Below, piece by piece: positions 53,212-63,938 of a stretch of DNA of 64,000 nt. Position 1 is the stretch's first letter. Each line of letters starts with the position of its first letter. The stretch covers positions 186,001 through 250,000 of the forward strand of contig JADJVQ010000002.1 in NCBI GenBank assembly GCA_016710525.1. The letters are read 5' to 3'. The notes under the pieces are model-generated. The model was not told the origin of the DNA. It made no database searches and saw nothing but the letters and a program-made list of their open reading frames with translations. This DNA comes from Burkholderiaceae bacterium (GTDB taxonomy: Bacteria; Pseudomonadota; Gammaproteobacteria; Burkholderiales; Burkholderiaceae_E). Position numbers and translations under genes: made by a program.

Positions 53212-54555
53212 ATGTTCTCTCCCGTTGCCTCGATTCCGCTGCGCCAGCAGGTTGCCCGTGTGCTGGACCAGAGCATGGGCGCGCAGGCGCTGCTCGAGCA
53301 CACGCACGCCCGGGCGCTGGCCTGCCAGGACCTCAATGCGCTGGCCCATGTCGACTGGGACGCGGCGCGGCTCCAGGCGCGCCAGCTCGATCGCCAGGCC
53401 CGCGAAGCGCCCGGCACCTGCGGCCCCCTGCATGGCCTGCCGATTTCGATCAAGGACCTGTTCAATGTCGCCGGCATGCCCACGCGCGGCGGAACGCGCG
53501 CGGCCCTGCCCGACTTGGGGCCCCCCGAGGCCGAACTGGTGTCGCGTCTGCGGGCGGGCGGCGCACTGATCTTCGCCAAGACCAATATGCATGAGCTGGC
53601 CTTGGGGGCGACCGGTGAAAACGTCTGGACGGGCGACGTCAAGAATCCGTTCGATCCGGCCCGGCAGGCGGGAGGTTCCTCCAGCGGCGCGGCCGTCGCC
53701 GTGGCCAGCGGCATCGGCGTGGCGGCGGTCGGCAGCGACACCGGCGGATCGGTGCGGATTCCGGCCGCATTTTGTGGGCTGACCGGGTTCAAGCCCACCT
53801 ACGAAGCGGTTCCCCTGGCGGGCGCGCTTTATCTGTCGTTCACCTGCGATCACGCCGGACCGATCGCCCCTGGCGTGGACGATTGCACGCTGCTGTTCGA
53901 GGTGATGGCTGGGCGGCGAACGCAGCACGGCCAGGCCGGCCATCGACCGCGCCTGGCCGTGCCGCGCGCCTGGCTCGCCCCGCGCATGGCCGACCCGGTG
54001 GCGCAGGCTTTCGAGCGGCGGCTGGCGGCCCTGCGTGCCGCGGGCGCATGGATCGAGGACGTCGATCTGCCGCAGCTGGCGCTGGCCTGGGAGCAGTACA
54101 CGCCGCTGGTGCGCGCCGAGGCCGCCTGGGTCCATCGGGCGGCGCTGGCCGCCGATGATCCCGGTTTCTCGGAACTCGTGCTGGGCCCGCTGAAGGCCGG
54201 CACCGCCATTTCGGCGTCAACCTACATCGATGCGCTGCGCGCGCGCGAGGCGGTTCGGGCCGGCCTGGGCGCGGCACTGCGCCCGTTCGATGCGATCGTG
54301 CTGCCGACCTCGCCGGTGCTGCCGCCATTGCGCGGGCAGACCGAGGTCGAAGTGGCCGGCGGTCGGATGATGAGCACCCGCGAGGCTGTGCTCGGCCAGA
54401 CGCTGGCATTCAGTTTCGCCGGGCTGCCGGCGCTGGCTCTGCCGATGGGAATGGTGGCGGGTCTGCCGGTGTCGCTGCAGGTCGTGGGCGCGGCGCAGGC
54501 CGACGCCCATCTGCTGGCGCTGGGGCGCTGGCTGGAGCCGCTGCTGCGCGACTGA
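53212..54555 (+). CDS. Amidase (amidase-signature family)
   Basis: This 447-residue amidase-signature protein has the triad Lys81 (ISIKDLFNVAG), Ser156 (QAGGSSSGAAVAVASG) and Ser180 (SDTGGSVRIPAAFCG). It resembles aryl-amidases and allophanate/indole-acetamide-hydrolase-like enzymes more than GatA. It is distinct from the amidase at 19835. ATG 53212 with GGAG upstream is preferred to 53164. It is convergent with the short-chain dehydrogenase. The substrate is unknown. Confidence 0.9.
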   Translation: MFSPVASIPLRQQVARVLDQSMGAQALLEHTHARALACQDLNALAHVDWDAARLQARQLDRQAREAPGTCGPLHGLPISIKDLFNVAGMPTRGGTRAALPDLGPPEAELVSRLRAGGALIFAKTNMHELALGATGENVWTGDVKNPFDPARQAGGSSSGAAVAVASGIGVAAVGSDTGGSVRIPAAFCGLTGFKPTYEAVPLAGALYLSFTCDHAGPIAPGVDDCTLLFEVMAGRRTQHGQAGHRPRLAVPRAWLAPRMADPVAQAFERRLAALRAAGAWIEDVDLPQLALAWEQYTPLVRAEAAWVHRAALAADDPGFSELVLGPLKAGTAISASTYIDALRAREAVRAGLGAALRPFDAIVLPTSPVLPPLRGQTEVEVAGGRMMSTREAVLGQTLAFSFAGLPALALPMGMVAGLPVSLQVVGAAQADAHLLALGRWLEPLLRD

Positions 54556-54614
54556 GCGCCGCCGCAGCCGGGGACAGCCGTCGAGCGGCGGGCCCCGGGC
54601 TCGGCCTCAGGACA

Positions 54615-55379
54615 TCATTTCGGTGCCATGCGGATGGCGCCGTCCAGGCGGATCGTCTCGCCATTGAGCATCACGTTCTCGAAGATCTGGCGGACCATCT
54701 GGGCGTATTCGGAGGGTCGGCCCAGGCGTGACGGGAACGGCACCTGCTTGCCCAGCGATTCCTGCGCCGCCGGGGGCAGACCCTGCAGCAAAGGCGTGAG
54801 GAACAGGCCCGGGGCGATCGTGCAGACCCGGATGCCGTCACGGGCGAGGTCGCGCGCGATCGGCAGGGTCATGCCGACGATGCCGCCCTTGGAGGCGGAA
54901 TACGCGGCCTGGCCGATCTGGCCATCGAAGGCCGCCACCGAGGCCGTGCTGACGATCACGCCCCGCTCGCCGTCCTCGTTGGGCTCGCCGGCGCACATGG
55001 CGTGGGCCGCCAGGCGCAGCATGTTGAACGAACCGATCAGGTTGATGTTGATGACCCGCATGAACGAGTCCAGCGGGTGCGGGCCGTCCTTGCCGACGGT
55101 CTTGGCGGCGGTGCCGATGCCGGCGCAGTTCACCAGACCGACCAGCTTGCCCATCGCCTGCGCGGCGGCGACCGCGGCCTTGCCGTCAGCCTCCGAGGTG
55201 ACGTCGCATTTGACGAACTTAGCGTTGGCGCCGAGCTGCGCCGCATAGGCCTCGCCCAGTTGCGCGTTGACGTCGGCGATCAGGACCTTGCCGCCCGCGT
55301 CCACCACCATCTTCGCGGTTGCTCCGCCCAGCCCCGACGCGCCGCCGGTGACCAGGACCACGTTGCCGTTCAATTGCAT
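54615..55379 (-). CDS. Short-chain dehydrogenase, 3-hydroxyacyl-CoA dehydrogenase type
   Basis: This 254-residue classical SDR has TGGASGLGG at 11-19 for NAD, NCAGIG, and the catalytic Ser/Tyr/Lys in VSTASVAAF and YSASKGG. The closest recognisable relatives are the type II 3-hydroxyacyl-CoA dehydrogenases (HSD17B10-like), which oxidise 2-methyl-3-hydroxyacyl-CoAs and steroids. AAGGAG stands six bases before ATG 55379; a GTG directly precedes that ATG and could also serve. It stands alone between an AT-rich promoter and the convergent amidase. Confidence 0.92.
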   Translation of the reverse strand: MQLNGNVVLVTGGASGLGGATAKMVVDAGGKVLIADVNAQLGEAYAAQLGANAKFVKCDVTSEADGKAAVAAAQAMGKLVGLVNCAGIGTAAKTVGKDGPHPLDSFMRVININLIGSFNMLRLAAHAMCAGEPNEDGERGVIVSTASVAAFDGQIGQAAYSASKGGIVGMTLPIARDLARDGIRVCTIAPGLFLTPLLQGLPPAAQESLGKQVPFPSRLGRPSEYAQMVRQIFENVMLNGETIRLDGAIRMAPK

Positions 55380-55385
55380 CACGAT

Positions 55386-55420
55386 CTCCTTGGGTAAACT
55401 GTATATAAAGTATAACTAGT
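55386..55420 (-). promoter_or_regulatory. Promoter/operator region of the short-chain dehydrogenase
   Basis: The 35 bases before the gene are unusually AT-rich. On the minus strand they carry TTATACTTTATATAC, a near-palindrome usable as a -10 region and as a regulator site (GTATA 55401-55405 facing TATAAC 55411-55416), followed by AAGGAG. A TetR-type fatty-acid regulator would fit the function, but none is encoded nearby. Confidence 0.45.
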
Positions 55421-55458
55421 TGTCCGCGCTCGGACACGCGCTCGACCGGTTGCGGACG

Positions 55459-55520
55459 AAAAAAAAGCGGCCGCAGCCGCTTTTTCCGAACCGGCATGCA
55501 CGGGGCCATGATCGGCCCCG
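55459..55520 (-). terminator. Intrinsic terminator of hppA
   Basis: On the minus strand, a first GC stem (55520-55514 with 55507-55501) lies just after the hppA stop. Next comes AAAAAGCGGC paired with GCCGCTTTTT (55485-55476 with 55471-55462, four-base loop), ending in eight T. This is the best intrinsic terminator in the window. Confidence 0.85.
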
Positions 55521-55529
55521 GATGCCCGA

Positions 55530-58085
<2,556 letters not shown>

Positions 58086-58216
58086 GGGAGTCCCTCCAGG
58101 GATGTCGATTGAGTTGGAATGATGATTGTTCTAGAAAGGCACGCGATTCTGATCAATGGCGCGCTGCGTTGGCAAGGCGCGCCGCTGAAGGAATCCCGCA
58201 ACGACCGGAATCCGGA

Positions 58217-58870
58217 CTAGCGCAGGGCTTCGAATGCGCGATCGCGGATGGTATCGACGGGTCCGATGCCGGCGATCTTGCGGTACTTGGGGGCGCCGGG
58301 CGCGCCGCCGGCGGCCCAGTTGCCGTAGTAGTCGACGAGCTGGCGCGTCTGGGCGTGATAGACCTCGAGGCGTTTGCGGACCGTCTCTTCGCGATCGTCG
58401 TCGCGCAGGATCAGTTCTTCTCCCGTGAGGTCGTCGCGGCCTTCGGTCTTGGGCGGGTTGAATTTGACGTGATAGGTGCGTCCACTGGCCGGATGCACGC
58501 GCCGCCCGCTCATGCGCTCGATGATTTCGCTGTCGGGCACGTCGATCTCGAGGACAAAATCGATCGAGACGCCGGCCTGCTTCATGGCGTCGGCCTGCGG
58601 GATCGTGCGCGGGAAACCATCGAACAGGTAACCGCCGGCGCAGTCGGGCTGCGTGAGGCGGTCTTTGACGAGGCCGATGATGATGTCGTCGGACACCAGG
58701 CCACCCGCGTCCATCACCTTCTTGGCGGCGATGCCCAGGGCGGTGCCCGCCTTGACAGCGGCCCTGAGCATGTCACCGGTGGAAATCTGGGGAATACCGA
58801 ATTTATCCTTGATGAACGCAGCCTGTGTGCCTTTGCCGGCCCCTGGCGCTCCGAGCAGAATCAATCGCAT
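58217..58870 (-). CDS. adk: Adenylate kinase
   Basis: This 217-residue adenylate kinase interconverts ATP, AMP and ADP. It has the P-loop GAPGAGKGTQ at 8-17, AMP-binding QISTGDMLRAAVKAGT, DGFPRTIPQADAM, and the long-lid RRVHPASGRTYHVKFNPPKTEGRDDLTGE without zinc cysteines. It sits between hppA and kdsB on the same strand, with 122 bases before it; the kdsB-adk order is usual in Burkholderiales. Confidence 0.97.
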   Translation of the reverse strand: MRLILLGAPGAGKGTQAAFIKDKFGIPQISTGDMLRAAVKAGTALGIAAKKVMDAGGLVSDDIIIGLVKDRLTQPDCAGGYLFDGFPRTIPQADAMKQAGVSIDFVLEIDVPDSEIIERMSGRRVHPASGRTYHVKFNPPKTEGRDDLTGEELILRDDDREETVRKRLEVYHAQTRQLVDYYGNWAAGGAPGAPKYRKIAGIGPVDTIRDRAFEALR

Positions 58871-58992
58871 GAACGCAACCTGGAATAGTTTGAATGGGTG
58901 GAGCTGAGTGACCCCCTCGCGTAGCCGCGCGACGGAACGCCGTCTCCCGGGCGGCGTCGAGGGAGAAAGGTACCGTCAAAGGAGTCGAAGGG

Positions 58993-59799
58993 TCAAACCG
59001 GGCCGGCGGCGATCAGCGAGCGCACGTGCGCCAGGTCTTCGGGGGTGTCGACGCCGGACGCCGGCGCGTGCGACAGGCGCAAAACAACGATGGAATGACC
59101 GTGCCAGAGCGCCCGCAACTGCTCGAGCGACTCGATCGACTCCAGCGGCGAATGGGGCAGATCCGGGTAGCGGCGCAGGAATCCGACCCGATAGGCGTAC
59201 AGCCCGACGTGGCGCAGCACCGGCGCGCTCAGCAGTGCATCCGACAGTCCGGCAGGGTCCGCGGCGCCGGCCTGGACATCGCGCTCGAATGGAATGGCGG
59301 CGCGCGAAAAATACAACGCGCGGCCGCGCGCATCGGTGACCACCTTGACGACATTCGGGTTCCGGTAATCGGCCTGCGTCGCGATCGGATGGGCCGCGGT
59401 GGCCATCGCGCAGTCCGGGTGGCGGTCGAGTTCGCGGGCGACGGCCGCGACGACCAGCGGGTCGATCAGCGGTTCGTCGCCCTGTACGTTGACCACCGTC
59501 TGGTCGTCGGCCAGGCCGAGCAGGGCCGCGGCTTCGGCCAGCCGGTCGGTGCCCGAGACGTGATCAGCCCGCGTCATGACGCACTCGATGCCATGCCGAC
59601 CCGCGGCCAGGGACACGGCCGGCTCGTCGGTGGCGATCACCACGCGCGCGGCACCGCTGGCCTGCGCACGGTGGGCGACCCGAATGACCATCGGCAGGCC
59701 GCCGATGTCGGCCAGCGGCTTTCCGGGCAGGCGGCTGGACGCCATCCGCGCCGGAATCAGGGCGACGAAGGGCACGGGTGCGATGGGTGTTGTCGGCAT
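58993..59799 (-). CDS. kdsB: 3-deoxy-manno-octulosonate cytidylyltransferase
   Basis: This 268-residue KdsB makes CMP-Kdo for lipopolysaccharide inner core synthesis. It has FVALIPARMASSRLPGKPLADIGGLPMV, CVMTRADHVSGTDRLAEAA, VNVQGDEPLIDP and HVGLYAYRVGFLRRY. It lies 19 bases downstream of the Trm112-type gene in the lpxK-Trm112-kdsB-adk series, with outer-membrane lipid A genes grouped on one strand. Confidence 0.96.
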   Translation of the reverse strand: MPTTPIAPVPFVALIPARMASSRLPGKPLADIGGLPMVIRVAHRAQASGAARVVIATDEPAVSLAAGRHGIECVMTRADHVSGTDRLAEAAALLGLADDQTVVNVQGDEPLIDPLVVAAVARELDRHPDCAMATAAHPIATQADYRNPNVVKVVTDARGRALYFSRAAIPFERDVQAGAADPAGLSDALLSAPVLRHVGLYAYRVGFLRRYPDLPHSPLESIESLEQLRALWHGHSIVVLRLSHAPASGVDTPEDLAHVRSLIAAGPV

Positions 59800-59818
59800 G
59801 CGGGTCTGCCCCGGGCGG

Positions 59819-59986
59819 TCAGTCGGTCACCCGGCGGGCTTCTTCTTCGAGCATCACCGGGATGCCGTCGCGCACCGGGAACGCCAGCCGGTCGTGATGG
59901 CAGATGAACTCCTGGGCGTTGCGGTCGAACTCGAGGGGTCCCTTGCAAAGCGGACACACGAGAATGTCAATGAGACGATGATCCAC
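59819..59986 (-). CDS. Trm112-family small protein
   Basis: This 55-residue protein starts at GTG 59986 and overlaps the end of lpxK by 20 bases. It has ILVCPLCKGPLEF and EFICHHDRLAFPVRDGIPVMLEEEARRV, the Trm112/UPF0434 pattern: a small zinc-ribbon-like fold, here with three Cys. Eukaryotic Trm112 activates methyltransferases; the bacterial proteins between lpxK and kdsB have no settled role. Confidence 0.88.
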   Translation of the reverse strand: MDHRLIDILVCPLCKGPLEFDRNAQEFICHHDRLAFPVRDGIPVMLEEEARRVTD

Positions 59987-61043
59987 GAAGCGTTTCCTCC
60001 AGCCAGTCGATGAGCGCGGGCTCGCAGCTTGCGCGAACCGCCAGATACCAGCATCGCGTATCGGCGAGACCGGCGAATTTTACGGCGTCCTTGGCGGTCA
60101 TGATGATCAGCTCGGCCCGGGCCGGCAGCAGGCTGGCCTGGGCGGGGGCGTGATCCGAGAGGGCTCTTGTCGTCTGGGCGTGCACGCCGCACTCGCGCAA
60201 GGTGTCGAAAAAACGTTGCGGTTGCGCGATGCCCGCCAGCGCGTGCACGGTGCGGCCGGCCGCGCGTGCGCGAAAGGTCTCGACCGGCATCACCTTGCCC
60301 GGCTCGCGCAGCGCCACGAAGCCGACCGGCCGGACGGTGAAATGGAACACGCGCGAGGCGGGCGTCACCCCGGCCAGGCTGGGCGGCCAGGCGGCGTGGT
60401 CGCGGATCAGCACGGCGTCCATCCCGGCCAGGTGGGCCAGGGGTTCGCGCAGCGGTCCGGCGGGCAGCATCCGGCGGTTGCCCGCGCCGCGCTCGTCGAA
60501 CACCGCGAGCTCCAGGGTGCGGGGCAGCCGGCCATGCTGCAGGCCGTCGTCGCTGATCACCACCGTGATCTCCGGATGCCGACGCCTCAGCAGGGCCAGC
60601 GCCTGTCCGCGGTCCACGCCGCACGCCACCGGCAGACCCGTCTCGCGCGCCAGCAGCACCGGTTCATCGCCCTGCTGGCGGGGATCATCGCCAGCGCTGA
60701 CCAGTCGCGCCTCGCTCAGCGCCGCCCGATGGCCGCGCGCGAGAATACCCACCGGCCAGCCGCGGTCGGTCAGTGCCCGTGCGAGCTCGATCACCAGAGG
60801 CGTTTTTCCCGCGCCCCCTGCCACCAGATTGCCGACCACGACCACCGCCGGACTGCTGTCGGGCGCGAGCCGCGGGATTCGGCGGCGGCGCCGTGTGGCG
60901 ACCGATTCGACGAGTCGGGACAGGGGCTCGAGGGCGAGGCGCTCGAGCCAGTCGCCCGGCTGTCCGGGCGGGGCGAACCAGCGCCGCAGCAGGCGCCGCT
61001 CGAGGGCCTGCCGCCCCGTCTCGAGCATTGCCGGTACGCGCAT
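59967..61043 (-). CDS. lpxK: Tetraacyldisaccharide 4'-kinase
   Basis: This 358-residue inner-membrane lipid A kinase phosphorylates the 4' position of the tetraacyldisaccharide. It has VVVVGNLVAGGAGKTPLVIELARAL with the Walker A and catalytic Lys, GVDRGQALALL, VVISDDGLQHGRLPR and ELIIMTAKDAVKF. The N-terminal helix suits membrane attachment. It lies 25 bases downstream of exbD, and its 3' end overlaps the Trm112-type gene by 20 bases. Confidence 0.95.
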   Translation of the reverse strand: MRVPAMLETGRQALERRLLRRWFAPPGQPGDWLERLALEPLSRLVESVATRRRRRIPRLAPDSSPAVVVVGNLVAGGAGKTPLVIELARALTDRGWPVGILARGHRAALSEARLVSAGDDPRQQGDEPVLLARETGLPVACGVDRGQALALLRRRHPEITVVISDDGLQHGRLPRTLELAVFDERGAGNRRMLPAGPLREPLAHLAGMDAVLIRDHAAWPPSLAGVTPASRVFHFTVRPVGFVALREPGKVMPVETFRARAAGRTVHALAGIAQPQRFFDTLRECGVHAQTTRALSDHAPAQASLLPARAELIIMTAKDAVKFAGLADTRCWYLAVRASCEPALIDWLEETLRGSSSH

Positions 61044-61068
61044 GTCCGGCGTCAGGTCTGCCGGGCGA

Positions 61069-61497
61069 TCAGCGTGCGCCCGAAGCCGGCGATTGCGCCG
61101 CGAAGGTGACTTTGGCCAGGCCGGCCAGGCGGGCGGCCTCGAGCACGTTCACGACCGACTGATGGCTGGCGCCGGCGTCGGCGTTGATGACCAGGGTGAC
61201 GTCGGGGCGGCCGGCCGCGGCCTGCTGCAGCGCCTGCCCGAAGCTTGCGGCGCTGCCGAAGGAAAGCGGCTTGTTGTCGATCAGGTAACGCGCGTCGGCC
61301 GAAACCGCCACGATGATCTCGGCGGGCCGCTCGGCCGCCTGCTCGGCCCCGGCCGTGGGCAGATTGACCTGCAGCTCGGTGAAGCGCGAGTAGGTGGTGG
61401 TGACCATCAGGAAGATCAGGATCACCAGCAGCAGGTCGATCAGCGGGATGAAGTTGATCTCCGGCTCGTCGCGCCGGATGCCTCGTCGAAAGTCCAT
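61069..61497 (-). CDS. exbD: ExbD/TolR-family biopolymer transport protein
   Basis: This 142-residue protein has one N-terminal membrane helix (INFIPLIDLLLVILIFLMVTT) with the essential Asp21 that carries protons, and a periplasmic domain (VNLPTAGAE to LAKVTFAAQS). With the ExbB-type partner encoded just upstream it would form a proton-driven motor for TonB or Tol, or a lipid-export role linked to the lpxK neighbour, as in several Burkholderiales. The annotated partner frame overlaps it by 58 bases. Confidence 0.92.
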   Translation of the reverse strand: MDFRRGIRRDEPEINFIPLIDLLLVILIFLMVTTTYSRFTELQVNLPTAGAEQAAERPAEIIVAVSADARYLIDNKPLSFGSAASFGQALQQAAAGRPDVTLVINADAGASHQSVVNVLEAARLAGLAKVTFAAQSPASGAR

Positions 61498-62225
61498 GGC
61501 GGGAGGCCGCGAGGCAGCCGATCAGGCCTTGACGCCGCGTTTGGGGCGGCGGCGGCACGGGGGCGCCGGGCGCTCGGCGCGGGCGCCTGGGCCCGCGCCG
61601 GCGGCGCGCACTCCTGGTGGATGCGCAGGGTGTCGATCAGGCGCAGCGACTGCTGCTCCATCTCGACCAGATGGCTGTCGACGCGGGAGCGGAAGTACCG
61701 ATAGGCGATCATCGCGGGAATGGCGATCACCAGCCCGAGCGCGGTGTTGTACAGCGCCACGGAAATGCCGTGGGCGAGCTGCTGCGGATTGGTGCCCGCG
61801 GGCGCCTGTGCGCCGAAGATCTCGATCATGCCCACGACCGTGCCGAACAGCCCCATCAGCGGCGCCATCGAGGCGATGGTGCCCAGGGCGGACAGGTATT
61901 TTTCGAGATCGTGGCCGACCGCGCGTCCGGTTTCTTCCATGGCCTCCTTCATGACCTCGCGCGGCGCGAGCTCGTGGCGCAGCCCGCTGGCGAAGATCCG
62001 GCCGATGGGCGAGCTGGCCTCCAGGCGCTGAACCATCTCGGGCGTGATCTGCTGCGCGCGGTGCAGCGACAGCACGTCATCGAGCAGCCGGGAGGGCACG
62101 ACACGCGAGCGCTTGAGCGAAACGGCGCGTTCGATGATCAGTGCGACCGCGACCACCGACGTGAGCAGTAGGAACCATACCGGCCATCCGGCAGCCTGGA
62201 TCAGCGAAAGCAACGGGGACTCCAA
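61440..62225 (-). CDS. exbB: MotA/TolQ/ExbB proton-channel protein (3' end probably frameshifted)
   Basis: The first 210 residues are a normal ExbB/TolQ protein: three membrane segments (WFLLLTSVVAVALIIERAVSL, then MAPLMGLFGTVVGMIEIF and VALYNTALGLVIAIPAMIAYRYFRSRVDSHL). The Arg/Pro-rich tail then runs 58 bases into exbD. One more G in the plus-strand run 61559-61563 would instead end the protein as RRRPKRGVKA with TGA at 61522-61524, 24 bases before exbD, a more usual layout. The gene is divergent from xseA and starts the exbB-exbD-lpxK-Trm112-kdsB series. Confidence 0.88.
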   Translation of the reverse strand: MESPLLSLIQAAGWPVWFLLLTSVVAVALIIERAVSLKRSRVVPSRLLDDVLSLHRAQQITPEMVQRLEASSPIGRIFASGLRHELAPREVMKEAMEETGRAVGHDLEKYLSALGTIASMAPLMGLFGTVVGMIEIFGAQAPAGTNPQQLAHGISVALYNTALGLVIAIPAMIAYRYFRSRVDSHLVEMEQQSLRLIDTLRIHQECAPPARAQAPAPSARRPRAAAAPNAASRPDRLPRGLPPWTFDEASGATSRRSTSSR

Positions 62226-62542
62226 ACGAGTGGAATGTTCATCAGATCTCCATTGTCCGGTTTTTCGGGACGCTGCGGCAAGTTGACAGGCAACTGAATT
62301 TGTCGGTCGAATCGGCCACTATGATCTATCAACAAAACCTGTGGATAAACATGTGCACATCTTGGCGTGATGGTCCGTAAAGGCGCATGAATGGGCGCCC
62401 GAAGTGCTCTGCCGATTTTTCGAGCAAAAGCGAAGGCTAATAAAAACAATGAGTTACACGAACTTTCGTGATCGTAGCGGTTTTCTGCCCCGAAACCCCG
62501 GCCACAGGCCGTCTTGTGGACAGATCCCCCTTGGAGAGCCGC
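62226..62542. other. Divergent intergenic region of exbB and xseA with a DnaA box
   Basis: This 317-bp gap contains no gene. It is AT-richer than its surroundings and must hold promoters for both directions. TGTGGATAA at 62340-62348 is an exact DnaA box (TTATCCACA on the minus strand), and the perfect palindrome ATGTGCACAT follows at 62351-62360. A TTGGAGAG ribosome-binding site precedes xseA. No cluster of further DnaA boxes or iterons is seen, so it is not an origin on this evidence. Confidence 0.6.
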
Positions 62543-63892
62543 ATGGCGCTTGATTTTGGCGGCTTCGAAGCCGCGCGGAAAACGCCGGTATTCAGCGTCT
62601 CCCAGCTCAATCGACTCGTGGCCGACCTCCTCGAGGCGGGCTGTCCGCCGCTGTGGGTGTCGGGAGAAATTTCGAATTTCACGCGGGCTGCCAGCGGGCA
62701 CTGGTATTTCACCCTCAAGGATGCCTCCGCCCAGGTGCGTTGCGTGATGTTTCGCGGACGCGCCCAGTCGGTCGGGTTCGTGCCGCGCGAGGGCGACAAG
62801 GTCGAGGCCCGCGGACTGCCGGGCCTGTACCAGGCCCGTGGCGACTTCCAGCTCGGGGTCGAGCAGATGCGCCGCGCCGGTGCGGGCGACCTGTACCAGC
62901 AATTCCTGCGCATCAAGGATCGCCTGCTCGCGGAAGGCCTGCTCGAGACCGCCCGAAAGCGGGCGCTGCCGGCGCTGCCGCGCCGGGTCGGCGTGATCAC
63001 CTCGCCGCAGGCGGCCGCATTGCGCGACGTCCTGGCCACGCTGCGCGCGCGCGCGCCCCAGGTCGAGGTCGTGCTCTACCCGACGCCGGTTCAAGGCGTC
63101 GAGGCGCCCGCGGCGATCGTCGCAGCCCTCGGGGCAGCATCGCGCCGCGCCGAATGCGATGTCGTGCTGCTGGTCCGCGGCGGCGGTTCGATCGAAGATC
63201 TCTGGGCGTTCAATGACGAGGCCGTGGCGCGCGCGATCGCCGCCTGTGCGATGCCGGTGATCTGCGGAGTCGGACACGAGACGGATGTCACGATCGCGGA
63301 TTTCGTGGCCGATGTCCGGGCGGCGACACCCACCGCCGCGGCCAACGCGGCAGTGCCTGCGCGGGTCGACCTGCTGGCTCGGGTGGCCGCTTCGGCGACG
63401 CGCCTGTCGCAGCGCCGCGAACGGGTCCAGCAGGCGCTCGAGCAGCGCCTCGACCTGGCCGGGCGCCAACTGCGCTCGCCGGCGGTCTACTGGCAGGAGC
63501 GTGCGTCCGGGCTGCGTGCCCTGGCGGTGCGCCTGCAGCGCGCCGGCGCGGTGCGCATGGACCGCGCCGACGATCGCCTGCGTTTCGCCGCTTCCCGCCT
63601 GCGCGAGCCGCCGGTGCAAGGGGCGCGCGAGCAGTTGCAGCGGCTGACCTCGCGCCTGGCGCGCGGCGGCGCGGCGGTGCTGGCCCTGCAGTCGGACCGG
63701 CTGGACGCCGGCGCGCACAAGCTCGAACTGGTCAGTCCGCAGTCGGTCCTGGCGCGCGGCTACAGCATCCTGCAGCGCGCTGACGGCGAGGTGGTCCGCA
63801 GTGCCGGCCAGGTGACCGTGGGGGAACCGTTGCAGGCCGCGCTGGCCGACGGCGGACTCGCCGTGCAGGTGACCGGTACGCAACGGTCGTGA
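62543..63892 (+). CDS. xseA: Exodeoxyribonuclease VII large subunit
   Basis: This 449-residue XseA degrades single-stranded DNA with XseB. It has an N-terminal OB fold (LWVSGEISNFTRAASGHWYFTLKDASAQVRCVMFRG), the catalytic core (VGVITSPQAAALRDVL, LLVRGGGSIEDLWAFNDEAVARAI, PVICGVGHETDVTIADFVADVRAATPTAAAN), a long coiled-coil and the C-terminal SVLARGYSILQ. ATG 62543 with TTGGAGAG is chosen over 62468 because the extension is not family sequence. It is divergent from exbB; the next gene begins at the window end. Confidence 0.96.
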   Translation: MALDFGGFEAARKTPVFSVSQLNRLVADLLEAGCPPLWVSGEISNFTRAASGHWYFTLKDASAQVRCVMFRGRAQSVGFVPREGDKVEARGLPGLYQARGDFQLGVEQMRRAGAGDLYQQFLRIKDRLLAEGLLETARKRALPALPRRVGVITSPQAAALRDVLATLRARAPQVEVVLYPTPVQGVEAPAAIVAALGAASRRAECDVVLLVRGGGSIEDLWAFNDEAVARAIAACAMPVICGVGHETDVTIADFVADVRAATPTAAANAAVPARVDLLARVAASATRLSQRRERVQQALEQRLDLAGRQLRSPAVYWQERASGLRALAVRLQRAGAVRMDRADDRLRFAASRLREPPVQGAREQLQRLTSRLARGGAAVLALQSDRLDAGAHKLELVSPQSVLARGYSILQRADGEVVRSAGQVTVGEPLQAALADGGLAVQVTGTQRS

Positions 63893-63908
63893 TGATCGAA
63901 GGGATGCA

Positions 63909-63938
63909 TTGAGGGGTGCCGCGCTTCTGACCTAGAAT
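63909..63938 (+). promoter_or_regulatory. Candidate promoter downstream of xseA
   Basis: TTGAGG (63909-63914) and TAGAAT (63933-63938) are spaced 18 bp in the gap after xseA. The window ends in ACAACCCTCAT, which with the next base could open another gene; in Burkholderiales sodB often follows xseA, but nothing of it is visible here. Confidence 0.4.

Noticed and set aside
62226..62542. Chromosomal replication origin at the DnaA box
   Set aside because: Only one exact box is seen, with no dnaA, dnaN or parAB genes and no AT-rich repeat array.
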